From: Cylindrotheca closterium
Taxonomy: Eukaryota > Bacillariophyta > Bacillariophyceae > Bacillariales > Bacillariaceae
Reading direction: 5' to 3'
Assembly (NCBI GenBank): GCA_933822405.4
Contig: CAKOGP040002005.1
Coordinates: 1-11,603, forward strand
Length of the DNA stretch: 11,603 nt
Part shown: positions 1 to 8,059 of the stretch, piece after piece
How positions within the stretch are numbered: the first letter of the stretch is position 1
How the letters are laid out: each line of letters opens with the position of its first letter
Translations under genes and position numbers: made by a program
Notes under the pieces: model-generated
Seen by the model: the letters and a program-made list of their open reading frames with translations, nothing else
Told to the model about the DNA's origin: nothing
Database searches by the model: none

Positions 1-152
1 GACTTTCTAGAGCATAGTAGAGAAGTGCTCACCAGATAGGATGAAACCTAAGGACCTAAACTAAAACATTTGTATGGGAATAATTTTGATTTTAGGCCTG
101 GATAAGGTTTTGGATCATCAGTCTTCCGACAAAAAAGTACGAAATTGATCTG
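1..152. other. Left edge, no clear gene; probably copia gag 5' region
   Basis: I see no recognisable motif here. The frame of the gag piece that follows is open from about position 96, after a TAG at 93-95, so some of this may be 5' gag coding sequence of copia copy 1. No start codon upstream of 153 stands out in that frame. I found no match by eye to the candidate LTR at 4313-4789, so there is no evidence that a 5' LTR is present. The element probably begins left of the window. Confidence 0.4.
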
Positions 153-333
153 ATGAGCGGCGGATGGACCGTTAAAGCAAGTGCATTTTTCTACAACTGC
201 GACAGGTCTCGCTTCCAAAGCATGTTGGACAAGGCAAACCAGACCTATGCCATGGAATTCAAGGAATACGACCAAAGAAACGAATATCCGACTACGATTG
301 ACCAGGTTGCCAAAGCGCTGATCAAACATAAAG
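153..333 (+). pseudogene. copia gag fragment, forward orientation (copy 1)
   Basis: The frame starting at ATG 153 reads MSGGWTVKASAFFYNCD and continues to ..QVAKALIKHK near 332. The same peptide, with a few changes, is encoded on the opposite strand at 834-672, which marks it as a retained element gene segment. After LIKHK the frame runs into the reversed gag block and ends at 411-413 with unrelated residues, so forward gag stops at about 333. Gag forms the particle that packages element RNA. This piece lacks the downstream zinc knuckle in its own orientation. Assignment to gag rests on linkage to the zinc-knuckle block and on a similar stretch (DVETAAKALHNHLVKK) in the gag of copy 3 near 8093. 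Confidence 0.6.
171..333 (+). repeat. Inverted repeat, left arm (gag)
   Basis: This stretch is repeated in reverse complement at 672-834. My reading finds about eight single-base differences over roughly 160 bases and no gaps. Most are silent or conservative in the gag frame, as expected from two coding copies that diverged a little after the duplication. The arms flank a 338-bp loop holding the zinc-knuckle part of gag, so a single strand could fold into a long hairpin. Confidence 0.9.
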
Positions 334-413
334 AAGTTCTTAGACGCGGCATCCGACTGCGCCGCAGATGCAGCCGCAGGGACTTGGAGATTGGCTCTCC
401 CCGCTCGTCTTGA

Positions 414-431
414 AGTAGTAGTAGTAGTAGT
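414..431. repeat. (AGT)6 microsatellite
   Basis: Six AGT units in a row. On the - strand they encode the six-threonine run in the gag block just downstream of the zinc knuckle. Confidence 0.9.
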
Positions 432-671
432 GGGTGCGTCGCTGTATTGTCCTGGGTCGCTCCTTTCCGCTTGTGGGCGCGTGGAGCGTTCAGGACAAGG
501 GGTGACCCCATGGCCAGTATCTCTGCAACACAAGCAACTATAAGCCGGTCGTGAAGATGACGTTCGAGCATTCGCCTGTGCGTTGCTCACTCCGTCAGGA
601 GCACTGCTGCTCATAGTGGTTGTGCTTGGAGTAGGTCTCGGTGTTGTCGGACCTTTCTTTCTATTGTCCGG

Positions 672-834
672 CTTATGTTTGATCAGCGCTTTGGCGACCT
701 GGTCAATCATAGTCGGATATTTGTTTTGTTGGTCGTATTCCTTGAACTCCATGGCGTAGGTCTGGTTTGCCTTGTCCAACATGCTTTGGAAGCGAGACCT
801 GTCACAGTTGTAGAAAAATGCACTTGCTTTAAAT
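672..834 (-). repeat. Inverted repeat, right arm (gag)
   Basis: Partner of 171-333. This arm is continuous with the zinc-knuckle coding sequence on the - strand (ALIKHK runs straight on into PDNRKKG), whereas the left arm is cut off after LIKHK. The right arm and loop are therefore the coherent gag block, and the left arm is the truncated copy. Confidence 0.9.
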
Positions 835-2543
835 GTGCCCGCATCACTGGAACACAATCAACTGGTCAACAACATCGAAGCAATATGCAACAAGCTGTTG
901 TTGACAGGAGTGGAAATAGCACTTCTGGTACTACTGATGTACCCGGTTCTTATGTGGTACAAGGCAGACCTGTCGCTGATGGACGATCTGATGGTAGGAT
1001 TACAGGATGGAACCTTGCACAAGTACCTGTAAGACCGATTCTGAAGAAGAAAGCAGTCTCCACTGAAGACAGGGGAGAGTTGCTAATGAAGAAATGGCAA
1101 GCACAACTAGAAGCTGCAAGTACTTTCAAGGACGATGACAGCATGGTCAGCAATGGAAGCTTGAACATGCAGATCTACAAGTCAACCTCAAAGATGGATT
1201 CATTGAAGCACTGTTCTCAATGGACCAAAGACAACAAGAAACCTTTCAAGTCTAATGGAAGTAAGCACTGGGATATCGATCTTGGTGTGCATCTTGATTC
1301 TGGATCTACGTTCAGCCTACGAATGAACAAAGATTACGCCAAACCGGGCACTGTGTCTGACCTGGATTAAATGTTCAACTACAGTACAAACACTGGCCAA
1401 CGTGATCTGCATCAGCAGGTCGAATCAAGTATTATCGAAGGACACACTTGCTTGCTTGATACTGAAGCGCAATGTAACCTTGATAGTTTGTCCAAGCTTG
1501 TGAAGTTTAGATTCCGTGTTGTTATGGACACTGATATTGAAAACTCCTTCATCGTTACAAAGGGGGAACAACAAATGAGGTATGTACATCGGAACGGATT
1601 GTATACTTTCATGCCCAATGGTAGGGCAGAGAGTGATGAAGGGTCCAAATACTCTGAATGTGAGTACAGAGAATGCGGAAACTGTGACTGCGACGCGATT
1701 GGAGTTGCACACACTGAATGCCATAAATGTGGTGTTATTTTCTGTGGTAGAATTTTAAAAATTAGCTATTCCGATTCCGATTATTGTGGCACACAGATGG
1801 TACAGGAGAATATCAAAGGCTTCACTGATAAACAAGTTGAGCGGGCTAATCGCGCACGATCGGTGTATCATATGGCTGGTGCACCAGGAGTTCAAGCGTT
1901 TCGTATTGCAGTAAGATCTGGTCTGTTCAAGAACTGCAACGTGAATGAAGAAGATGCAATCATTGCTGAAAAGATACATGGAAGGAAAGACAAAGCGTTC
2001 ATCAGAATGTTCAAGAAGATTAAGGCTAGACAAGATGCTGAAGATCTGATGGACGAAGACTACAAAGAACACGAATGGATAACTGCCAATGAGGACATGG
2101 ACTACAAAGACGAATACAAGTCTGAACTAGACAATGAAGAAACCAAGCAAATGTTAGACGAACTGGCAGCTGAGTTAGTGAAACTTGGAAAACCAGACAA
2201 AGAAGAAGTTCTGTTCGAATTTGATGACAACATGCAAGAAGATGTGGCAGTTGAATCAGAAGAGGAAGATGGTGTCGCTCGTGCAGGAGTGAGATTCGCG
2301 GACACAGATGATAATGAGTCCGACAATAAAGGAATTGTGAGAAGCTACAGTGACGACGGTGTCAAGGTTGGAGCGAAAAGGGTACTTTGCCCAAGACACA
2401 ATCGATCCTACTTCTCACAAGGGGTAAAAATGAGACCCACTGAGAGATACAGAAGTGAGAAATCAAGATTTGGACAGGCATACCTACAAAAAAGGAATCC
2501 GTCTGTGCCAAACGTTTTGAGAAACAGGCGTGCGAATATGTGA
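834..2543 (+). pseudogene. copia protease, pre-integrase and acidic linker (copy 1), one in-frame stop, integrase core deleted
   Basis: One frame runs from about 834 to 2543, broken by TAA at 1368-1370. The first part has GWNLAQVPVRPIL, WQAQLEA and the aspartic protease motif GVHLDSGSTF (Asp codon 1296-1298), all matched in copy 3. At the stop, DLD*MFNY faces ELPYMFNY in copy 3, so a Tyr codon became TAA. Downstream come VVMDTDIENSF, a four-cysteine cluster (CX2C-X11-CX2C, about 1674-1730), and the pre-integrase stretch IKGFTDKQVERANRARSVYH with VRSGLFKNC. EEDAIIAEKIHG begins integrase, but after about 1982 the frame jumps straight to KAFIRMFKKIKARQDAEDL, which aligns with the acidic linker just before RT in copy 2. 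The DDE catalytic core is absent. The 390-residue second half is open from ATG 1371. Confidence 0.85.
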
Positions 2544-2560
2544 GGGTGTCAACGGTGGTA
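2480..2560 (+). other. Frame change between acidic linker and RT in copy 1
   Basis: The upstream frame ends at TGA 2541-2543, and the RT frame is entered one base over. In between, the third frame reads CAKRFEKQACEYVR at about 2498-2541, which looks more protein-like than the end of the upstream frame. Two small indels could therefore lie here. Copy 2 crosses the same region in one frame (EFWDDNVLSAEARRK to RDGVSFIQQ), so the continuous frame is ancestral. Confidence 0.5.
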
Positions 2561-4221
2561 TCAATGGGCAAGACGGAGTCTTGTTCATTCAGCAATCCTA
2601 TCTGAATAAAGGACTGAAGATATTCAAGGAGCAAGGTAAAGACGCGGCCATGAAAGAACTTGACCAACTGATCAAGCACAGTTGCTGGACACCGATCAGC
2701 ATTGAGAAACTAAGACCGACCGAAAGAAAGAAGGCGGTAGATGCAATGATGCTACTGGCCAAAAATAATGATGGCGTGACAATCAAAGGACGCTGTGTAT
2801 TCAAAGGTAACGAGACCCGGGATTGGTTGTCTTGTGAGGACACTGCAAGTCCCACAGCTTTGCATGAAGCTATTATCTGCACGGGTGTAATTGATGCCCA
2901 TGAAGGTAGAAACGTCATGTCAATGGATATACCTGACGCGTTTATCCAAACATTGATGCCCAAGCAGGAAGAAGGAGAAGATCAAGTAATAATGAAAATT
3001 ACTGGACTGCTGGTTGACTACATGATTGACCTAGATCCGACGTATCGGGATTTTGTAGTAATCAAAAATGGACATCGAGTGATCTATGTTGTGATCCTCC
3101 GTGCTATTTATGGGATGTTACAGGCTCCGTTGCTATGGTACCAAAATCTGAGGGCATCGCTGAAAGAATATGGACTTGTGTTTAATGTATACGATCTGTG
3201 CATTGCAAATATGATGGTCAACAAAAAGCAACTGACTATCAGGTTTCATGTTGATGATGTGCTAGCAAGCCACATGGAACAAAGAGTTCTCAAGGATTTT
3301 TTTACATGGATAAATGAGAGATACGGAGGACTAAAGGAAGTGACTTGCACATGGGGACAAGTTCACACCTATCTGGGAATGACATTGGATTATTCAAAGA
3401 AAGGAAAGTTGAAGATTCGAATGGACGATTATGTCCAAAGAATGCTCGACGAGTTTTCTGTCAAGTTTAAAGAGGATGACAAACAGGAAACACCTGCTGG
3501 CAATAATTTGCTGGAGGTGGGAAAAGGAAAACTATTGGATAAAGATCAACAGACCGAGTTTCACCGGTTCGTTGCAAAACATTTGTTTTTGACCAAACGG
3601 CGTCTGGATATGCATCCGACGGTAGCAATTTTGGCATCACAAGTTCAAAATCCAAATCAGAGTGATTGGCATAAACTTGTGAGACTTATGAGATACATGC
3701 ACTCTACCAAGAAATGGCATCTCACGCTGAGCGCTGACAACCTTCGTGTAATGAAGTGGTATGTTGATGCGTCTTTTGCGGTTCACCCTGACTTCAAGAG
3801 TCACACAGGAGGAGTAATGACCATGGGTGGTGGAGCTATGCAGGCTATGTCCAAGAAACAGAAGCTAAACAGCCGCAGCAGTACACATGCGGAACTAATC
3901 GGAGTAGATGATGCGATCACACAAGTGTTGTGGACACGCATATTCATGGAAGAACAGGGTTATCCGATTGAGAAGAATATCTTGTACCAAGACAATATGA
4001 GTTCTATTCTCCTTGAACAGAACGGGAGATCAAGTGCAGGAAAGAGAAGCCGCGTATTGAACATCCGTTATTTCTTTGTCACTGATCAGGTTGAGAAAGG
4101 AAATCTTAAGATCGAACACATGCCAACCGATGACATGTGGGGGGATTATATGACAAAACCTTTGCAAGGGGAAAAGTTCTGCAAATTTTGGGCATTGATC
4201 CAAGGGGATCAGGAAGATTAG
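2530..4221 (+). CDS. copia reverse transcriptase-RNase H (copy 1), intact reading frame
   Basis: This is 563 codons without a stop. It copies element RNA into DNA and degrades the RNA strand inside virus-like particles. RT motif A is MSMDIPDAFIQ (Asp133); the finger region has DWLSCEDTASPT; RAIYGMLQAPLLWY follows; the active site is FHVDD (Asp242, Asp243). The thumb/connection contains TCTWGQVHTYLGMTLDYSKKG. RNase H has the four acidic residues in order: Asp413 (YVDASF), Glu455 (THAELIG), Asp488 (YQDNMSS) and Asp539 (MWGDYMTKPL). The natural polyprotein C-terminus is at the stop 4219-4221. Family homology starts near GQDGVLFIQQ, so the ATG at 2530 is not a natural start; the protein was once fused to the upstream frame. 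YDLCIAN replaces YDPCIAN of copy 2, and KRRLD lacks one residue of KRARLD. Enzyme activity is unproven. Confidence 0.9.
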   Translation: MRICEGVNGGINGQDGVLFIQQSYLNKGLKIFKEQGKDAAMKELDQLIKHSCWTPISIEKLRPTERKKAVDAMMLLAKNNDGVTIKGRCVFKGNETRDWLSCEDTASPTALHEAIICTGVIDAHEGRNVMSMDIPDAFIQTLMPKQEEGEDQVIMKITGLLVDYMIDLDPTYRDFVVIKNGHRVIYVVILRAIYGMLQAPLLWYQNLRASLKEYGLVFNVYDLCIANMMVNKKQLTIRFHVDDVLASHMEQRVLKDFFTWINERYGGLKEVTCTWGQVHTYLGMTLDYSKKGKLKIRMDDYVQRMLDEFSVKFKEDDKQETPAGNNLLEVGKGKLLDKDQQTEFHRFVAKHLFLTKRRLDMHPTVAILASQVQNPNQSDWHKLVRLMRYMHSTKKWHLTLSADNLRVMKWYVDASFAVHPDFKSHTGGVMTMGGGAMQAMSKKQKLNSRSSTHAELIGVDDAITQVLWTRIFMEEQGYPIEKNILYQDNMSSILLEQNGRSSAGKRSRVLNIRYFFVTDQVEKGNLKIEHMPTDDMWGDYMTKPLQGEKFCKFWALIQGDQED

Positions 4222-4291
4222 ATATGACCGTCTTGGGTTATATATACACGTTACATATTAAATGACGAAAGGATTCGTTATCGCAACCGGA

Positions 4292-4312
4292 GTCGTCGAA
4301 ACGACAGGAGTG
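4292..4312 (+). promoter_or_regulatory. Small hairpin and purine-rich tract before the 3' LTR (possible polypurine tract)
   Basis: GTCGT-CGAA-ACGAC (4292-4305) is a perfect 5-bp stem with a four-base loop. It overlaps the purine-rich stretch GAAACGACAGGAG, which ends just before the proposed LTR start TGTTGG. LTR elements prime plus-strand DNA from a polypurine tract at this position. The tract here is short and broken by pyrimidines, so the assignment is tentative. Confidence 0.3.
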
Positions 4313-4789
4313 TGTTGGTGAAATGGGATCTTGATAGGTAAAAGAACAGTCGAACATGTCGGACAGTTAAGTCGGACATTGGTGATATCGAACACGGACA
4401 GGAGTACGGTTCGAGTACGTACAGAGATGGATAAGTATTGAAGGTAGATCTACTCTGTGACTAGTTCGTGAAGAACATGTGCGTATGAGCTTTATACGCC
4501 GCGACAGCTGGTGAGAGCTGATGCAGATGGCTTCCGGAAGAGATTTTTTGTACCTGCTTGTGGAGATCATTGTTGATCGACTTCTGGCAAGAATAGCAGT
4601 AGAATAAGATCTAATAGGAAGTGGTGAGACTGTTCATCCGCAGGTTGAAGCTAAGCATCACTGGCACCTGTTTCTATTGTAGGCAATCCATAGCCGGCGT
4701 AGATTCGAGCTCAGTATACTCCAGAGGTAGCTAGAGCGTTGAGGCTCTCATTACAGCTACGGAGTTGATTATCTGACATCTACTAAACA
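4313..4789 (+). repeat. Candidate 3' LTR of copia copy 1
   Basis: This non-coding stretch follows the RNase H stop by 91 bases. It begins TGTTGGTG and ends CTAAACA, giving the short TGTT...AACA inverted ends usual for LTRs. LINE-like coding sequence starts immediately after it, which fixes the right boundary independently. No 5' LTR is in the window to compare with, so the left boundary is an inference. No convincing internal promoter was found. A TATATATA run lies upstream at about 4239-4246, outside the proposed LTR. Confidence 0.5.
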
Positions 4790-4790
4790 T

Positions 4791-5154
4791 TGTGTGGGCA
4801 TGTGCGGCACAGGCAAATTTAAAGTTCTATGGGGTCTGGAGACATCATCAGCTTGCCCACGCTGCGGCGACTTCGAGGATCATCTGCATGTTCCCCGCTG
4901 CCGCGCCGCTTCGGCCACGGCTGAATGGGATCGTCGCACTGCAGCCTTCTCCACGTGGCTCGACCTGCAACTGACGGGCCCTTCCATCAAAATAGCGATC
5001 CTACAGTTTCTTCAGGGCGTTTGCACACCTCATTCAGTTCCTCCAAGGGCCATATCCTCTTTGGTTTGGCCGGCCTTCTTGGCTCAGCAGGTGATTGGGT
5101 CCCAAGGCCTTTTGGAGGGACGCATTGCCTCGTCTTGGCTTTCACTCCAACAAC
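4791..5154 (+). pseudogene. LINE-like pol C-terminal segment with CCHC finger (LINE A, left part)
   Basis: The frame beginning at 4791 reads CVGMCGTGKFKVLWGLET, then a zinc finger CPRCGDFEDHLHVPRC (CX2C-X7-HX3C) and AEWDRRTAAFSTWLDLQLTGPSIK. QQVIGSQGLLEGRIASSWLSLQQ follows up to 5154. A Cys/His finger after the RT, followed by a Trp-rich helical tail, is typical of the C-terminus of non-LTR retrotransposon polyproteins, and this form is one I associate with diatom genomes. The frame stays open past 5154, but only into the inserted element. It continues at 9566, in frame once one target duplication is discounted. The RT domain is not in the window; copia copy 1 abuts at 4789. Confidence 0.75.
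5150..5154. repeat. Target-site duplication, left copy (ACAAC)
   Basis: ACAAC directly precedes the TGTCAG terminus of the 4.4-kb insertion and recurs directly after its other terminus at 9561-9565. The local sequence is CAA-rich, so some of the match could be chance. The reading frame of LINE A supports it: dropping one copy joins the two halves in frame as SLQQQHYDK. Confidence 0.65.
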
Positions 5155-5188
5155 TGTCAGATGGACTTGCTCTACAGACCTGAATGGG
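5155..5188 (+). repeat. 34-bp terminal inverted repeat, left
   Basis: It is the exact reverse complement of 9527-9560 with no mismatch over 34 bases, and the match stops on both sides at the next inner base. The inner six bases (AATGGG) correspond to CCCATT on the right, which there are also the Pro-Ile codons of the copia pre-integrase. Confidence 0.9.
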
Positions 5189-5232
5189 AGCCTCAACGCC
5201 CTGTCTGTTTCAATGAGCAAGTCCATCTGACA
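5155..5232. repeat. 78-bp unit with 18-bp inverted ends at the left terminus
   Basis: TGTCAGATGGACTTGCTC at 5155-5172 is repeated as its reverse complement at 5215-5232, so the left terminus contains a small TG...CA-bounded unit with a 42-bp interior. It could be a tiny MITE-like element, a very short LTR relic, or a fold-back copy made during end processing. The outer 34 bases of this unit appear reversed at the right end of the insertion. No coding sequence is seen inside. Confidence 0.7.
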
Positions 5233-5252
5233 CTCAATTGATAGTGAGAAAG

Positions 5253-5410
5253 TTTATAAAAGAAGACATTGTTATTGCTGACAAGATTTATGGACCAAGC
5301 GCTTCAGTTCTTAAAGGAAAGACTAAGCATCCTACCCTGGAAGCAGTCCAGAATGATTGGGTTGAAATCCCATGTGAATTGTTGGTCCACGGCGGAACGA
5401 AACAACCAAC
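5253..5410 (+). pseudogene. copia integrase N-terminal remnant (copy 2)
   Basis: FIKEDIVIADKIYGPSASVLKGKTKHPTLEAVQNDWVEIPCELLV is seen in the frame open from 5238; copy 1 has EEDAIIAEKIHG at the matching place. In copia integrases this linker leads into the catalytic core. Here the next recognisable protein is the post-core part of integrase in another frame, so the segment from before the first catalytic Asp to past the catalytic Glu is gone. The junction lies about 5385-5415. The left end coincides with the breakpoint of the permuted insertion. Confidence 0.7.
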
Positions 5411-5411
5411 A

Positions 5412-8058
5412 TATCAAAGCGTTGTTCCGTGTCCAATATCATTGCATGCCGTATAAGGCCATTCCGAGGATTATTACTGAAGCTATTGCAAAACAAGTTG
5501 CACAGACTTCCAATTTTTACCCCGCCAAAGGGGGTATCTCGGCTTATTACAGTCCTCATATGATTTTGTTGCAATGCCAAGTTGATTACTCGAAGGAATT
5601 TGTTGCTGAACTTGGGTCGTATGTCCATGGTTATGGACATGATACTCGCAGTGATCATCGGTCATGCACTATTGAAGCCATTTACTTGGGACCCGCTGAT
5701 AATATGCAAACAGGTCACAAGCTATATGATTTGAACACAAAAAGAGAGGTAACTAGACCTCAAATTACGGTGCTCCCAATCACTGATCAAGTGATCAAAT
5801 TGGTTGAAGCCCATGCTGCTGAGGAAGGCATTACAGATTTACGAACCTATTCCAGACACAATGGAGAAATCATTTTGGATGCTGATCTGCTCGCAGGAGT
5901 GGACCCAGATGAACTGTGGGACGAAGATTATGTACCTGCAGATATTGTGATTCCACCGGTCAATGACATGAATTTGCGCAATAATGATGCAATCACAGAT
6001 GAAGAACTCAAAGAACTAATCAAGGATGCAGCCAAAGATATACTGGAATCTAGAAGAATTAATGATAAGAGACAACATGAATATGATGAGGCAGATAGAA
6101 CTGTCGACCGCATGCTGCAAAGAATTAAGAGACGTCAAGAAGAAGACGATGAAGACAATATGGATTTTGTGCAGGATCAGCAACCTGAAAGCGATATTGA
6201 AATGAATATCAATGATGAAGAATTAAAAGATATGATTGATGAAGCAGCCCATGAGTTGGATAGATTGAGCCAACCCATTGAAGAAGAAATAGTGTTCAGC
6301 GTTGAAGATGAGGACAATGACTATGAGGGTGAATTTGATGCGGAAGAAATACAAGAACTGCAAGAAGCAGAAGACAAATCGCAAGTATATCCTGACGAAG
6401 AAGATGATGTTTGTGCAGGAGTGAGGTTTGAAGAAGTCCCCGTGTTGAATACAACAGATGATTCAAATAAAGATAAGAAAAGGAGAACACGATTACATAT
6501 CTCATTATACCAGGCTATTGCGTCAAAGGTAAAATCACAAAAGAAAGGAGAGTTTTGGGATGACAACGTGTTGAGCGCTGAAGCAAGAAGAAAGATTACT
6601 GAACGGGCACATAACTTAATGTTCCAACAAAGTGGAACTGAGAAGAAAGCAACTTACAATATGGATGAGTCGTTGCTGATTTCACGCGTCATGCAACAGA
6701 TTCGTGACAAAGTGTACACAAGGGATGGAGTGTCATTTATTCAGCAGTATTATCTTAACAAAGGATTGAAAATTTTCAAAGAACGAGGAAAAGAAGCTGC
6801 GCTCAAGGAACTTGACCAACTGATCAAACGAAGTTGTTGGACACCCATCAGTATTGGTGAATTGACAGAATCCGAGAAGAGGAAAGCAGTCGATGCAATG
6901 ATGTTACTGGCAGAGAAAAACAGTGGTGATATCAAAGGTTGTTTTGTATATAAAGGAAATGAGACACGAGACTGGCTGTCTCAAGAGGACACAGCTAGCC
7001 CGACCGCATCGCATGAAGGTATCTGGTGCACAGGAGTGATTGACGCGCACAAAGGTAGATGCATGATGTCAATGGACATTTCAAATGCATTCATTCAGAC
7101 CTTGATGTCAGATTTAGGTGATGGAGAAGATCGGGTGATCATGAAGGTAACTGGACTGATGGTTCAATATATGATCGATTTGGACCTGAAACATCGCGAT
7201 TATGTTGTTTATGAGAATGGCAAGAGAGTGATCTATGTTGTGATCCTTCGTGCCATATATGGGATGTTGCAGGCCTCGTTGCTGTGGTATCGAAATCTGA
7301 GAGCTTCTCTAGAGGAGTATGGCTTTGTTTTTAATCGATATGATCCCTGCATTGCCAACAGAATGGTTAATGGCAAACAATTGACAATCAGGTTCCATGT
7401 TGATGACGTTTTGGCAAGTCACATGGAACAACAAGTACTTGAAGATTTTTTCACATGGGTGAATGAGAAATATGGTGGCTTAAAAGAGGTCACATGCACT
7501 AGAGGTAAAGTTCATACTTATTTGGGTATGACATTGGATTTTTCGAAGAAAGGAAAAATGAAAATTTGCATGGATGATTATGTGGATCGCATGCTGAGTG
7601 AGTTTCCAGTCAAGTTTAAGGACAATGAGATCCAGGAGACACCAGCTGGAAATAATCTATTGGAGAAAGGTAAAGGGGCACCGCTTGAGAAGGAACGACA
7701 TGAAGTGTTCCATTTGTTTGCTGCCAAATCGTTATTTTTGTCAAAACGTGCTCGTCTGGACATCAGTCCGACAGTATCGATTTTAGCATCAAGGGTGCAA
7801 TCTCCGAATCTGAGTGATTGGCACAAACTAGTCCGATTGATGAGATACATTCATTCCACAAAAGGATGGCATCTGACATTGAGCGCTGATGATTTGCGCA
7901 TGATTAAATGGTATGTCGATGCATCATTTGCTGTTCATCCAGACTTCAAAAGTCATACTGGAGCTGTGATGACAATGGGCACTGGAGCAGTGCAAGCAAT
8001 TGCATGAAAGCAGAAATTGAATTGTGATAGCAGTGCACATGCTGAACTAACTGGAGCA
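5412..8058 (+). pseudogene. copia integrase C-terminus, acidic linker, RT and truncated RNase H (copy 2)
   Basis: One frame runs to TGA at 8005-8007; homology starts near 5412 (QHIKALFRVQYHCMPYKAIPR). Integrase C-terminus: NFYPAKGGISAYYSPHM, DYSKEFVAELGSYVHGY, IEAIYLGPADNMQTGHKLYDL. A long Asp/Glu-rich linker follows, with a repeated DEELKELIKDAA / DEELKDMIDEAA motif, then EFWDDNVLSAEARRK. RT has MSMDISNAFIQ (motif A Asp) and FHVDDVLASHME (active-site DD), very like copy 1 throughout. RNase H begins WYVDASFAVHPDF, but TGA replaces a basic codon before KQKLN. Homology carries on to HAELTGA at about 8058 and then stops, so the last two catalytic Asp residues and the C-terminus are missing. The integrase catalytic core is deleted. 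Not functional as it stands. Confidence 0.85.
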
Positions 8059-8059
8059 T

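Larger units (their letters stand above)
334..834 (-). pseudogene. copia gag block with CCHC zinc knuckle, reversed inside copy 1
   Basis: Read on the - strand from about 834, the frame gives TFKASAFFYNCD, then ALIKHKPDNRKKG, a Pro/Thr/Ser-rich spacer, and a zinc knuckle CLCCRDTGHGVTPC at 536-495. That is an exact CX2CX4HX4C spacing, the nucleic-acid-binding motif of retroelement nucleocapsids. A six-Thr run and an Ala-rich tail follow, and then the frame enters the antisense of the forward gag piece. The frame is open on the - strand from 857 to 48, but only 834 to about 334 is gag; the rest is antisense read-through. The block lies opposite to the protease and RT of the same element, so it cannot be expressed as part of that polyprotein. 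Confidence 0.75.
1..4789 (+). mobile_element. Ty1/copia-type LTR retrotransposon, copy 1, defective, 5' end outside window
   Basis: The order on the + strand is gag fragment, protease, pre-integrase, acidic linker, RT, RNase H and 3' LTR, which is the Ty1/copia order (integrase before RT). Defects visible in the sequence are a reversed gag block at 334-834, a TAA inside the protease-to-pre-integrase frame at 1368-1370, an integrase core deletion near 1980-1990, and a frame change near 2500-2560. The 5' LTR is not seen. The right end abuts LINE-like coding sequence, so the element appears to have inserted into LINE A. The style resembles the copia elements of diatoms; that is recognition, not a search result. 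Confidence 0.85.

Noticed and set aside
1..152. A 5' LTR of copia copy 1 at the window start
   Set aside because: No similarity by eye to 4313-4789, no TG...CA boundary that fits, and part of it is open in the gag frame.
414..431. Triplet run as a regulatory repeat or CRISPR-like array
   Set aside because: A simple (AGT)6 without spacers; it is explained as a threonine run in reversed gag.
48..857. A 269-residue - strand frame as one protein
   Set aside because: Only about 834 to 334 is gag; the remainder is antisense of the forward gag arm and of the left edge. The long open frame is a by-product of the inverted repeat.
4367..4570. Small - strand frame within the 3' LTR region
   Set aside because: No recognisable motif, and it lies in the candidate LTR; likely chance.
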